Positions 43,062-54,846 are shown, numbered from the stretch's first letter. The stretch is 64,000 nucleotides of DNA from Streptomyces sp. 11x1 (GCF_032598905.1 NZ_CP122458.1:1178001-1242000); one strand, 5' to 3'. Made by a program: numbers and translations. The notes: a model not told the origin generated them from the letters alone.

Positions 43062-43813
43062 TCCGGGTCGCGGCCGTCGGGGACATCCATCTGGGGCCGG
43101 ACAGCCGGGGCCTGCTCCGCCCGGCGTTCGACACCCTGCCCGACCACGCCGACCTGCTGCTGCTCGCCGGGGACCTGACCCGGCACGGCACACCGGAGGA
43201 GGCGCGGGTCGTCGCCGACGAGGTGGCGGGGCTGCCGGTGCCGGTGATCGCCGTCCTCGGCAACCACGACCATCACTCCGAGCGCCCCGAGGACGTGACG
43301 GCCGTGCTGAGGGACGCGGGGGTGACCGTGCTGGAGGGCGAGGGCACCGTCGTTCCGGTCGACGGCGTACGGGTGGGGGTCGCCGGGACAAAGGGGTTCG
43401 GCGGCGGTTTCGCCGGGCGCAGCGGCAGCGAGTTCGGCGAACCCGAGATGAAGGCCTTCGTCCGTCACACCCGGGGGCTCTCGGACGGTCTGCGTCGCGC
43501 GCTGGACGAGTTGGCCGAGGACGGCTGCGCGGTCCGTATCGCGCTCACCCACTTCTCCCCCGTACCGGACACGCTCGTCGGTGAACCGCTGGAGATCTAT
43601 CCCTTCCTGGGCAGCTACCTGCTGGCCGAGGCGATGGACGAGTCCGGTGCCGACCTCGCCGTCCACGGCCACGCCCATCTGGGCACCGAGCACGGCATCA
43701 CCAGCGGTGGGGTGCGGGTGCGCAATGTGGCCCAGCCGGTGATCCGGCGTGCCTTCGCCGTGTACCGGTTGCCGGTGGACGGGGAGCGCGGCGCGGGCGG
43801 GGAGGGTTCGTAG
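43058..43813 (+). CDS. Calcineurin-like metallophosphoesterase
   Basis: 251 residues, GTG start overlapping the previous stop by 4 bp. All phosphoesterase metal motifs are present: VGDIHLG (D-x-H), LLAGDLTRHG (GD), VLGNHDHH (GNHD), LTHFSP (H) and VHGHAHLGTEHG (G-H-x-H). It hydrolyses phosphate esters with two metals in the cytoplasm; substrate unknown. It is third in a small overlapping gene set with the nucleotidyltransferase-like and BON-like proteins. Confidence 0.9.
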   Translation: MIRVAAVGDIHLGPDSRGLLRPAFDTLPDHADLLLLAGDLTRHGTPEEARVVADEVAGLPVPVIAVLGNHDHHSERPEDVTAVLRDAGVTVLEGEGTVVPVDGVRVGVAGTKGFGGGFAGRSGSEFGEPEMKAFVRHTRGLSDGLRRALDELAEDGCAVRIALTHFSPVPDTLVGEPLEIYPFLGSYLLAEAMDESGADLAVHGHAHLGTEHGITSGGVRVRNVAQPVIRRAFAVYRLPVDGERGAGGEGS

Positions 43814-43936
43814 CGCCGGTTGCCCCGGCCGGGGGGGACAGCGGTCCGGGGCCGTCGCGCGGCACCCGGGCGCGGGTCCGGCGGCGGGGTTACCGTCCGT
43901 CGACATGCGTGCGGACGGCCGGACGGGAGGTCCCGG

Positions 43937-44354
43937 ATGCCCTGGCGGTGGCGGTGGGGGGTCGCGGCGGGTGCCGTGGTGCTGCTGACGGCCGGCTGCG
44001 GATCGGTCGAGCAGCGGCGTACGGCGGCCCGGGACGCGGCCGTCGGCTTCGAGCGGACGCTGGGGGCGCAGGACGGGGTCGCCGTGCGCGGTGCTGGCAC
44101 CTGGGGTCCGGGACGAGCTCGAACAGTCCTCGGGGACGCCGTGCGAGGACGCCGTCCTGGAGGAGGCCGTTCCGTTCGTCGCGGCGGCCGAGGACGAGGT
44201 CGAGGGCGTCGATGTCGCCGGACGCCAGGCCCGGGTGGAGTTCTCGGCGGACACCTTGTTCCTGTCGCGGTTCTCCGACGGGTGGAAGGTCCTCGCCGCC
44301 GGGTGTACCCCGCGTCCCGAGCGGCCCTACCAGTGTCTGCTGAAGGGTGGGTGA
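43937..44354 (+). pseudogene. Small lipoprotein gene with a frameshift
   Basis: ATG 43937 follows GGGAGGTCCCGG. It encodes a lipoprotein signal with lipobox VLLTAGC and a helix to GFERTLGAQDGVAV. At about 44088 the frame breaks: the family-like continuation CAVLAPGVRDELEQS is in another frame and runs to ECDA-type PCEDAVLEEAVPFVAAAEDE and the stop at 44354. Removing one base restores one 139-residue protein. It may be a true lesion or a sequencing error. Function unknown; similar lipoproteins precede membrane-protein genes like the ones following here. Confidence 0.7.
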
Positions 44355-44361
44355 GGACGTC

Positions 44362-44445
44362 GTGCGCGTCATGTTCGCCCTGTGCCTGCTGGTGATCGCG
44401 GGCGGTCTGGCCTACTGCGTCACGCTGGGGGTGCTGCACCGATGA
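44362..44445 (+). CDS. 27-residue single-helix membrane peptide
   Basis: GTG 44362 to TGA 44445, too short for most gene callers. The peptide MRVMFALCLLVIAGGLAYCV continues TLGVLHR and is one membrane helix. Its stop overlaps the ATG of the next gene (ATGA), and it follows the lipoprotein stop by 7 bp, so it sits in an operon between two genes with exact coupling. This makes real translation likely. Function unknown. Confidence 0.6.
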   Translation: MRVMFALCLLVIAGGLAYCVTLGVLHR

Positions 44446-45131
44446 CCGGATCCGTACGGCGGTTCTTCCGGGACAACGGCCTGGGGCTCACCTTCCTGAC
44501 GCTGTTCGCCCTCGCCCTGGTCGGCCAGGCGTTCGCCGGTCACGCCGACTTCGACAACCGGCTCGCGGCGGAGGAGCTCCAGCGGATCTCGCTCGGCGAG
44601 TACGTGACGTCGTCGGACTTCGCGGTCGACGTGATGGAGAACTGGCAGTCCGAGTACCTGCAGTTCTTCCTGTACGTCTTCCTGACGGTCTGGCTGGTGC
44701 AGCGCGGCTCACCGGAGTCCAAGCCCCCGGACGGCATCGGGGTCGAGTCGGACGAGGAACAGCGGGTGGGACCGCACGCGCGCTCCGACTCCCTCCGCTG
44801 GGCGGCGGCCGGCGGCCTGCGCCTGAAGCTGTACGCGAGTTCGCTGGGGTATGTCATGGGGGTCGTGTTCGTGCTGTCGTGGCTGGCCCAGTCGATCACG
44901 GGTGTGGCGGCGTACAACGAGGAACAGCTGCGGGAGCTGCAGGCGCCCGACAGCTGGTCCGAGTACGTCGTCTCCGCCGACTTCTGGAACCGTACGCTGC
45001 AGAACTGGCAGTCCGAGTTCCTCGCCATCGCCTCCATGGCGATCCTCTCGATCTATCTGCGCCAGCGCGGTTCCCCGGAATCCAGACCGGTCGGGGCCGC
45101 CCACGCGACGACCGGCGGCGAGGGCGGCTGA
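44442..45131 (+). CDS. DUF6766-family membrane protein
   Basis: 229 residues and four membrane helices in two similar halves. Each half has a helix, an ALVGQAFAGHADFDNRLA or VTGVAAYNEEQLREL-like extracytoplasmic loop, a conserved ENWQSEYLQFFLYVF or QNWQSEFLAIASMAI motif and a QRGSPESKP or QRGSPESRP cytoplasmic end. The internal repeat (NWQSE and QRGSPES twice) shows it arose by duplication. Function unknown. It is coupled to the 27-residue peptide by ATGA. Confidence 0.85.
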   Translation: MTGSVRRFFRDNGLGLTFLTLFALALVGQAFAGHADFDNRLAAEELQRISLGEYVTSSDFAVDVMENWQSEYLQFFLYVFLTVWLVQRGSPESKPPDGIGVESDEEQRVGPHARSDSLRWAAAGGLRLKLYASSLGYVMGVVFVLSWLAQSITGVAAYNEEQLRELQAPDSWSEYVVSADFWNRTLQNWQSEFLAIASMAILSIYLRQRGSPESRPVGAAHATTGGEGG

Positions 45132-45153
45132 ACCCCGGGAGACCGCACGGTCC

Positions 45154-45216
45154 CTAGGCCCTGACGCCGGGGGGCCGCCCTTCGGGCGACGACGGGAATG
45201 TGACGACAGGGCCTAG
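45154..45216. repeat. MITE-like palindromic repeat, short form
   Basis: Ends are inverted 10-mers, CTAGGCCCTG and CAGGGCCTAG. The right 35 bp (45173-45207) are identical to the left end of the element at 55334, in opposite orientation. Placed 22 bp past a stop codon, it may also act as a terminator. Confidence 0.75.
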
Positions 45217-45223
45217 AAGCGTC

Positions 45224-45322
45224 CTGAAGATCTTGAAAATGCGCCCGGCTTGCCCTACTTGATGGCGATTGATATTTACCGGCAATCCAGGGTGAGTCGG
45301 GCGGCCAGAGCAAGATCTTCAG
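45224..45322. repeat. 99-bp stretch bounded by 12-bp inverted repeats
   Basis: CTGAAGATCTTG at 45224-45235 and its complement at 45311-45322, separated by 75 bp of relatively AT-rich DNA. It could be a deleted IS, a small MITE, or part of the original terminator of the ABC exporter gene now separated from it by the IS701 insertion. Confidence 0.4.
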
Positions 45323-45333
45323 CGGTCTCCTAG

Positions 45334-46762
45334 TAGGGCTCCGTTAGGTTGCTCTGGCTCTTGGGTTCTGGCTGGTGGTGGATGTTCTGGGCAGGGGGCG
45401 GTGGCAGGTGGTGCAGGTGCCGGTCCAGCAGTTCAGCAGGTCCTGGATGGCGTCGAGGATCTGGTAGAGGGTGAGTCCGCTGTATCGGCTTTTGGGGACA
45501 GGCGCTGTTCGGTGAGGAAGGCGTGGGCGGCGGTGACCAGGGTGACGTGGTGGTGCCAGCCGTTCCAGGAGCGGCCCTCGAAGTGGTCCAGGCCGAGGCC
45601 GTGCTTGAGTTCCCGGTAATCGTGCTCGATGCGCCAGCGGATCTTGGACAGGCGGACCAGTTCGGTGATCGGTGTGTCGGCGGGCAGGTTGGACAGCCAG
45701 TAGTCGGTGGGTGCTTCGGCGCCGGCGGGCCATTCGACCAGCAGCGTCACCTCGGGCAGGACACCGTCCCAGTGGCCGTGCTCGGCAGTGGCGGCGGCTT
45801 GGGCCAGACGGCGGGCCCTCACCCCGGCCGGCCGCACCCGCAGCGCCAGAAAGCGTGAGTGCATCGGCCCGCGGGAGCCTTCACGCCAGGTCACCTCGGT
45901 GAACGCCTGCCGTCCGTGCTCCTGAGCCAGCGCTGCCACCGAGGACGGCTTGTCCCGGTAGCGGGGCTGCGGCCTGCGACCGTTCCCGGACCACGCCGGG
46001 GCGGTGGGCCGCACGTCGTGCGGGTGGACCGTCACGTCCGAACGGACCGCCACGACATAGCCGATGCCCCGCTCGCTCAGACCGTCGCGGAAGTCGGCGT
46101 TCTGCCCGTAGCCGGCGTCGGCGACCAGCACCGGCGGAACCAGCCCCCACCCGGCCAGCTCGTCGAGGATGTCCAGGGCCAGACGCCACTTCTCCCGGTG
46201 CCCGACCTCCGGCGGTATCCCGGTCTTCTGCCGCCGCACCGCATCGTCCGCCCACTCCTCGGGCACGAACATCCGCCACTGCAGCGGACAGGACGCCGTG
46301 TCGGAGACCGCGTGCACACTCACCGCGACCTGGCAGTTGGCCCGCTTGCCCAGCGCCCCGCAGTACTGGCGCGCGACCGCCACCGACATCTTCCCGTCCT
46401 TGGGGAACGACACGTCATCGACCGCCCACGCCTCCGGGCCGATTCTCGGCACCATCCGCTGGGCGATCCGCCGCCGCACCGGCACCGGATCCCACGTCGA
46501 CTGGTTCACGAACTGCTGCAGGTTCTGCTCGTTGCCGTCCGGCAGCCGTTCCGCCATCGGCTGGATCGACTTCCGCCGTCCGTCCAGCATCAGTCCCCGC
46601 AGGTAGCAGTCGCCCTTCGCCCGCTGATCCTTACGCGGCACCGACGCGAACACGTCAGCCACGAACAACGCCAACGTCGCCCGAGCCCGGTTCACTTCAT
46701 GTGCGTCCACACCTTCAGCGTTCCCCCAAACAGGACCGACAGACAGACGTAACGGAGCCCTA
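45334..46762 (-). mobile_element. IS701-family insertion sequence with CTAG target duplication
   Basis: 1429 bp with 13-bp terminal inverted repeats, TAGGGCTCCGTTA on the left (45334-45346) and its complement on the right (46750-46762). Direct repeats CTAG at 45330-45333 and 46763-46766 are the 4-bp target duplication. The right-hand CTAG contains the stop codon of the ABC exporter gene. One transposase gene fills the element. Confidence 0.93.
45433..46710 (-). CDS. IS701-family transposase (C-terminus frameshifted)
   Basis: 425 residues. DDE-type transposase with first Asp in EAWAVDDVSFPKDGKMS, second in VLVADAGYGQNADFRDGL and the downstream block IRWRIEHDYRELKHGLGLDH, with catalytic Glu. 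Near 45490 the frame ends early (tail TADSPSTRSSTPSRTC), whereas the family-like tail SRYSGLTLYQILDAIQDLLN continues in the -1 frame to a stop at 45344. The switch lies at an AAAA-G run, so either a mutation or a programmed -1 shift joins the frames. The N-terminal catalytic part is complete. Confidence 0.9.
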   Translation of the reverse strand: MDAHEVNRARATLALFVADVFASVPRKDQRAKGDCYLRGLMLDGRRKSIQPMAERLPDGNEQNLQQFVNQSTWDPVPVRRRIAQRMVPRIGPEAWAVDDVSFPKDGKMSVAVARQYCGALGKRANCQVAVSVHAVSDTASCPLQWRMFVPEEWADDAVRRQKTGIPPEVGHREKWRLALDILDELAGWGLVPPVLVADAGYGQNADFRDGLSERGIGYVVAVRSDVTVHPHDVRPTAPAWSGNGRRPQPRYRDKPSSVAALAQEHGRQAFTEVTWREGSRGPMHSRFLALRVRPAGVRARRLAQAAATAEHGHWDGVLPEVTLLVEWPAGAEAPTDYWLSNLPADTPITELVRLSKIRWRIEHDYRELKHGLGLDHFEGRSWNGWHHHVTLVTAAHAFLTEQRLSPKADTADSPSTRSSTPSRTC

Positions 46763-48667
46763 CTAGGCCGCCGCCACCGGTGCTTCCTCGCCGGGCTCGT
46801 GGTCCGTCGACCTCGCGAACTGCGTCCGGTACAGCTCCGCGTACCGTCCGCCCGCCGCGAGCAGTTCCTCGTGCCGGCCGCGCTCCACGATCCGGCCCGC
46901 CTCGACGACGAGGATCTGGTCGGCGGTCCGCACGGTCGACAGGCGGTGGGCGATGACCACGGCGGTCCTGCCCTCCAGCGCCTCGGTGAGCGCCTCCTGC
47001 ACGGCGGCCTCCGAGGTGTTGTCGAGGTGCGCGGTGGCTTCGTCGAGGATGACGACGCGCTGACGGGCCAGGAGCAGCCGGGCGATCGTCATGCGCTGCC
47101 GTTCACCGCCCGAGAGGCGGTAGCCGCGCTCGCCGACGACGGTGTCGAGTGCGTCGGGCAGGGAGCGCACCAGGTCGTCGAGCCGGGCCCGGCGCAGGAC
47201 GTCCCACAGGTCGTCGTCGCCGGCGTCGGGGCGGGCGAGGAGCAGGTTGGCGCGGACGGTGTCGTGGAAGAGGTGGCCGTCCTGGGTGACCATGCCGAGG
47301 GTGCCGCGCAGCGACGCCGCACTGAGGTCGCGTACGTCGACGCCGCCGATCCGGACCGTGCCGGCGTCCGCGTCGTAGAGGCGGGGCAGCAGTTGGGCGA
47401 CGGTGGACTTGCCGGCGCCGGAGGAGCCCACGAGGGCGACGGTCTGGCCGGGTTCGGCGCGGAAGGAGACGCCGTGCAGGACCTCGGTGCCGCCCCGGGT
47501 GTCGAGCGAGGCGACCTCCTCCAGCGAGGCGAGGGAGACCTTGTCGGCGGAGGGATAGCCGAAGCGGACGTCGTCGAACTCGACGGCCACCGGGCCCTCG
47601 GGCACCTCGCGGGCGTCCGGTTTCTCCGCGATGAGCGGCTTGAGGTCCAGTATCTCGAAGACGCGCTCGAAGCTCACCAGGGCGCTCATGACCTCGACGC
47701 GCGCCCCGGCCAGCGCGGTCAGCGGCGCGTACAGCCGGGTCAGCAGCAGGGCCAGGGACACGATCGCGCCCGCGTCCAGGGTGCCGCGCAGCGCGAACCA
47801 GCCGCCGAGGCCGTACACCAGGGCGAGCGCGAGGGCCGAGACGAGGGTGAGGGCGGTGATGAACGCCGACTGCGCCATCGCCGTGCGGATGCCGATGTCC
47901 CGTACCCGGCGGGCCCGTTCGGCGAACTCGGCGGACTCGTCGTCGGGCCGGCCGAAGAGCTTGACCAGGGTGGCGCCGGGTGCGGAGAAGCGCTCGGTCA
48001 TCCGGGTGCCCATGGCGGCATTGAGGTCGGCCGCCTCCCGCTGGAGCCGGGCCATGCGCCGGCCCATCCGCCGGGCGGGGACCACGAAGACGGGCAGCAG
48101 GACGAGCGAGAGCAGCGTGATCTGCCAGGAGAGCGTGAGCATCACGGCGAGGGTGAGCAGCAGCGTGACCAGGTTGCCGACCACTCCGGACAGGGTGTTG
48201 CTGAACGCGCGTTGCGCGCCGATGACGTCGTTGTTGAGACGACTGACGAGCGCTCCCGTACGAGTACGTGTGAAGAACGCGACCGGCATGTGCTGCACAT
48301 GATCGAAGACGGCGGTCCGCAGATCGAGGATGAGACCCTCGCCGAGCGTCGCCGACAGGCGTCGGCCCAGGAGTCCGAGCGCCGCCTCGGCTACGGCGAT
48401 GACGGCGATGAGCACGGCAAGGCGGACGACGTGGTTCTCGTCCCCGCCCAAGACGATCACGTCCACGACGTTCCCCGCGAGCACCGGCGTCGCCACGGCG
48501 AGCAGCGCGGTCACGACGCCGATGCCGACGAACCACGCGATACGGCGACGATGTGGACGGGCGAAGGCACCGACGCGCCGTAGCGTGGTCCGGGCGAGGG
48601 GGCGGCTGTTCCGCTGGGCTGTCATCATGCCCTGCAGCTGGGTCCAGGCGGTGGTCTCCATACTCAT
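46763..48667 (-). CDS. ABC exporter, fused membrane and ATPase domains
   Basis: 634 residues. Type-IV ABC exporter membrane domain (about 35-320, six helices, starting RRRIAWFVGIGVVTALLAVA) and C-terminal ATPase with Walker A LVGSSGAGKSTVAQLLPRL, Q-loop GMVTQDGHLFHDT, signature YRLSGGERQRMTIARLL, Walker B RVVILDEATAHLD and switch VVIAHRLSTVRTADQ. Likely a multidrug or lipid exporter acting as homodimer. I chose ATG 48667; ATG 48661 is also possible. The distance to the predicted promoter suggests a leaderless or nearly leaderless mRNA. The TAG stop is part of the IS701 target duplication, so the protein is unharmed. Confidence 0.93.
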   Translation of the reverse strand: MSMETTAWTQLQGMMTAQRNSRPLARTTLRRVGAFARPHRRRIAWFVGIGVVTALLAVATPVLAGNVVDVIVLGGDENHVVRLAVLIAVIAVAEAALGLLGRRLSATLGEGLILDLRTAVFDHVQHMPVAFFTRTRTGALVSRLNNDVIGAQRAFSNTLSGVVGNLVTLLLTLAVMLTLSWQITLLSLVLLPVFVVPARRMGRRMARLQREAADLNAAMGTRMTERFSAPGATLVKLFGRPDDESAEFAERARRVRDIGIRTAMAQSAFITALTLVSALALALVYGLGGWFALRGTLDAGAIVSLALLLTRLYAPLTALAGARVEVMSALVSFERVFEILDLKPLIAEKPDAREVPEGPVAVEFDDVRFGYPSADKVSLASLEEVASLDTRGGTEVLHGVSFRAEPGQTVALVGSSGAGKSTVAQLLPRLYDADAGTVRIGGVDVRDLSAASLRGTLGMVTQDGHLFHDTVRANLLLARPDAGDDDLWDVLRRARLDDLVRSLPDALDTVVGERGYRLSGGERQRMTIARLLLARQRVVILDEATAHLDNTSEAAVQEALTEALEGRTAVVIAHRLSTVRTADQILVVEAGRIVERGRHEELLAAGGRYAELYRTQFARSTDHEPGEEAPVAAA

Positions 48668-48674
48668 GGGGAAG

Positions 48675-48705
48675 AAGCTAGGACCTCGACCAAAGTTGAG
48701 GTCAA
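48675..48705 (-). promoter_or_regulatory. MerR-type promoter/operator of the ABC exporter
   Basis: On the minus strand, TTGACC (48705-48700) and TAGCTT (48680-48675) are separated by 19 bp, the long spacer used by MerR-family activators. The palindrome ACCTCAACTTTGGTCGAGGT (48683-48702) fills the spacer, with seven-base arms and one mismatch. The start codon lies about 8 bp past the -10 box. No MerR gene is in the window. Confidence 0.7.
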
Positions 48706-48810
48706 CCGTATTTCGGCGCACGCCGGGGTGCGGTGAAGTCCGCCGCCGGTCGACCGCCGTCCGCGCGCCCGCAACCCTCTGTTGGCCGGGCCCGGAGAGT
48801 CTCTCCCGGT

Positions 48811-49773
48811 GTGACAGCGACACAGCTCCCACGGCCGCTCATCGCACGCATTCCGGTACGGCGGATCCTCTGCCTGCTCCCCCTCGCGCTGGTCCTGGTG
48901 GTCGCCGCGCGGCACCGTTCCGTACTCGTCGAGGGCTTCGAGCGTCTCGCGACCGCGCGGTGGCCATGGCTGGTCGCGGCGGCCGGCGTGACCTGTCTGA
49001 CCTGGGTCGCGGCGGCCGTGACGCGGCAGGGGGCGCTCGTCGAGCGGTTGCCCGCCGGGCGGTTGCTGGCCGCCCAGTTCGCGGCGGGCGCGGCGAACCA
49101 TCTGCTGCCGACGGGTCTGGGCGCGAGCGCGGTGAACCTGCGGTTCATGACGGTGTGCGGGGTGCCCCTGTCCCGTTCGTCGGCGGCGCTCGCGCTGTAT
49201 CTGCTGGCGGAGTCCGTCGCCCGGGTCGGCCTGCTGCTGGCCCTGCTGACGGCGTTCCCCCGGGCCCTGCGCCTCGGTCCGCTCCTGCCCGTCGGCACGT
49301 CGACTCCCCTGCTGGTGACGGCGGTTGTCGTGGGGTGCGGGGCCGTGGCCGCGGTTCTCCTGGTACGGCGGCTACGTGCGGCCGTGTCGGGTTTCGTACG
49401 CACGGCCCTGCGCGAGGCCCGCGCGGTGCACGCGCGACCGGCGCGGGTGCTGGCTCTGTGGGGCGGCTCGTTGGCGTTCCCCGCGCTCCAGGCGGGCGTA
49501 CTGGTCACCGTGGGGCTGGCATTGGGGCTGCACATCCCGGTGACGCACATGGCGCTCGCCTATCTCGCCGCCACCGTCGCGGTCGCCCTCGTCCCGACGC
49601 CGGGGGGCCTCGGTTCGGTGGAGGCCGCGCTCGTGGTCGCGCTGGTGGCGGCCGGTGGCCCTGTGGCCGTGGCGACCGCGGTGGTGCTGGCGTTCCGGAT
49701 CGTCACGGTCTGGCTGCCGTTGCTGCCGGGGGCGTTGACGCTCGGTGCGCTGGTCCGGCTGAAGGTGCTCTGA
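48811..49773 (+). CDS. LPG-synthase-type integral membrane protein (YbhN/UPF0104)
   Basis: 320 residues from GTG 48811; a GTG at 48733 would add 26. About eight membrane helices. Family features are FAAGAANHLLPTGLGASAVN, FMTVCGVPLSRSSAALALYL and, near the end, AYLAATVAVALVPTPGGLGS followed by VEAALVVAL. It matches the membrane half of lysylphosphatidylglycerol synthases; the soluble aminoacyl-transferase half is absent, so the function is unknown (flippase-like roles are proposed for the family). It is divergent from the ABC exporter. Confidence 0.85.
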   Translation: MTATQLPRPLIARIPVRRILCLLPLALVLVVAARHRSVLVEGFERLATARWPWLVAAAGVTCLTWVAAAVTRQGALVERLPAGRLLAAQFAAGAANHLLPTGLGASAVNLRFMTVCGVPLSRSSAALALYLLAESVARVGLLLALLTAFPRALRLGPLLPVGTSTPLLVTAVVVGCGAVAAVLLVRRLRAAVSGFVRTALREARAVHARPARVLALWGGSLAFPALQAGVLVTVGLALGLHIPVTHMALAYLAATVAVALVPTPGGLGSVEAALVVALVAAGGPVAVATAVVLAFRIVTVWLPLLPGALTLGALVRLKVL

Positions 49774-50041
49774 AGAGGAGGCCGTCGTACCGCCGAGCAC
49801 ATCCGGACATTCCCTCAAGGCGCGGGGCCCTCGTCGGCCGATCCGCGCAGGTCCGGTGCCGATCAGCCGTGCGGATACGGCAGGATGAGCGGTCGCGCCC
49901 GACGCCGTACACGCGTCCGGGCGGGCGAGAACACGCACTCTTGATTCGAGCAGGTGGCAAGCTGACGACACATCACATACGGCCCTCGGGACACGACATA
50001 CGGTTCCCCGGCCGCTCCCCGCGTCCCACGGGAGGCGAGCG
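49774..50041. other. Intergenic region
   Basis: 268 bp between the membrane protein and the MscS gene. A GGAGGCGAGCG ribosome site directly precedes the MscS start. Nothing else recognised. Confidence 0.3.
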
Positions 50042-53549
<3,508 letters not shown>

Positions 53550-53595
53550 GCCTCGCCGCACCCCCCGTGCGGACCCTCCCGTCCGCACACCGCGG

Positions 53596-53623
53596 CCCCG
53601 GCCGGGATCACTCCCGGCCGGGG
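53596..53623. terminator. Bidirectional hairpin after IDH gene
   Basis: Perfect 12-bp GC stem (CCCCGGCCGGGA with TCCCGGCCGGGG) and a four-base loop, between the IDH gene and the convergent hydrolase gene. Confidence 0.88.
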
Positions 53624-53652
53624 CGGCGTGCTGTCGCGGGGGCGTACGACGG

Positions 53653-54621
53653 TCAGACCGTGCCGAGCGCCGCGCGCAGGGTGGCGATCACCTGGCCGAT
53701 GGCGGCCTCGGCTGCGTGCGTCCCGCGCAGGGCGTTCAGCATGACGAAGTCGTGGATGATCCCCTGGTAGCGCACGGCGGTCACCGGCACCCCGGCCTCG
53801 CGGAGCTTGTCGGCGTACGCCTCGCCCTCGTCGCGCAGGACGTCGGCCTCGGCGGTGATCACGAGGGCCGGCGGCAGCCCCCGCAGCTGCTCCGCCGTGG
53901 CGCGCAGCGGTGAGGCGGTGATCTCGGCGCGCTCCTCCTCGCCGGTCGTGTACTGGTCCCAGAACCACCGCATGGCGTCGCGCCGCAGGAAGTAGCCCTC
54001 GGCGAAGCGGCGGTAGGAACCGGTGTCGAAGGCCGCGTCGGTGACCGGGTAGAAGAGCACCTGCTGGACCAGGGGCACATCGCCCCGCTCCTTGGCCATC
54101 AGGGTCAGCGCAGCGGTCATGTTGCCGCCGACGGAGTCACCGGCCACGGCGATCCGGGTGGCGTCGAGGCCCCGGTCGGCACCCTCGGCGACGATCCAGC
54201 GGGCCACCGTGTAGTTCTGCTCGACGGCCACCGGATAGCGGGCCTCGGGCGAGAGGTCGTACTCGGGGAAGACGACCGCGGCCCCCGCGCCCACGGCCAG
54301 CTCGCGCACCAGCCGGTCGTGGGTGTGGGCGTTGCCGAACACCCAGCCCGCGCCGTGGATGTAGAGGATCACCGGCAGCACGCCCCCGACGCCCGCCGGG
54401 CGGACGACACGGGCCTTGACCTCGCCGGTGGGCCCGCCCGACACGGTCACCCACTCCTCGTCCACGGCCGGCTTCGCGATGTCGCCCGACTGCACCTCGT
54501 CGACGACCTTGCGGCCCTCGACCGGCCCGAGGTCGAAGAGGTACGGCGGGTTCGCGGTCGCCTCGACGAAGGCCGCGGCGGCGGGTTCGAGGACGGGACG
54601 GGGGTCGGTGGTCTCGGTCAT
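53653..54621 (-). CDS. Alpha/beta hydrolase, hormone-sensitive-lipase family
   Basis: 322 residues from ATG 54621, preceded by GAGGAGATCGTC. HSL-type esterase: oxyanion motif [13 protein letters not shown] (HGAG in place of the commoner HGGG), nucleophile [14 protein letters not shown], acid in [20 protein letters not shown] and catalytic His in [14 protein letters not shown]. It hydrolyses small carboxyl esters in the cytoplasm. It is divergent from the OhrR-type regulator 225 bp away; such arrangements often mean the hydrolase gene is a target of the regulator, here perhaps in response to organic peroxide or lipid oxidation (inference). Confidence 0.92.
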   Translation of the reverse strand: MTETTDPRPVLEPAAAAFVEATANPPYLFDLGPVEGRKVVDEVQSGDIAKPAVDEEWVTVSGGPTGEVKARVVRPAGVGGVLPVILYIHGAGWVFGNAHTHDRLVRELAVGAGAAVVFPEYDLSPEARYPVAVEQNYTVARWIVAEGADRGLDATRIAVAGDSVGGNMTAALTLMAKERGDVPLVQQVLFYPVTDAAFDTGSYRRFAEGYFLRRDAMRWFWDQYTTGEEERAEITASPLRATAEQLRGLPPALVITAEADVLRDEGEAYADKLREAGVPVTAVRYQGIIHDFVMLNALRGTHAAEAAIGQVIATLRAALGTV

Positions 54622-54726
54622 GACGATCTCCTCGCGAGAGGTGCGACGGGTGCGGCGGGCAGGTTGGGGAGATGCCCTTCGCCGGTTGGGCGGCACAACC
54701 AAGACAGTAGCGCTCGATTACATCGC

Positions 54727-54743
54727 GCACAACTAATATGTGC
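54727..54743. promoter_or_regulatory. Inverted repeat in hydrolase/OhrR divergent promoter
   Basis: GCACAACTAATATGTGC, five-base arms around an AT-rich centre, in the middle of the divergent gap. It is a plausible MarR/OhrR-type operator but does not match the classical TACAATT-AATTGTA OhrR box closely. Confidence 0.45.
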
Positions 54744-54846
54744 ACAATTCACTGTCGCTCGATCCCTTAGTGCCCGATAGAGTGGGATGACCCGCGGGTA
54801 GGGTGGGAGATCGTCATGCGAGAGCACGGGACCGAGGAGCGACACC

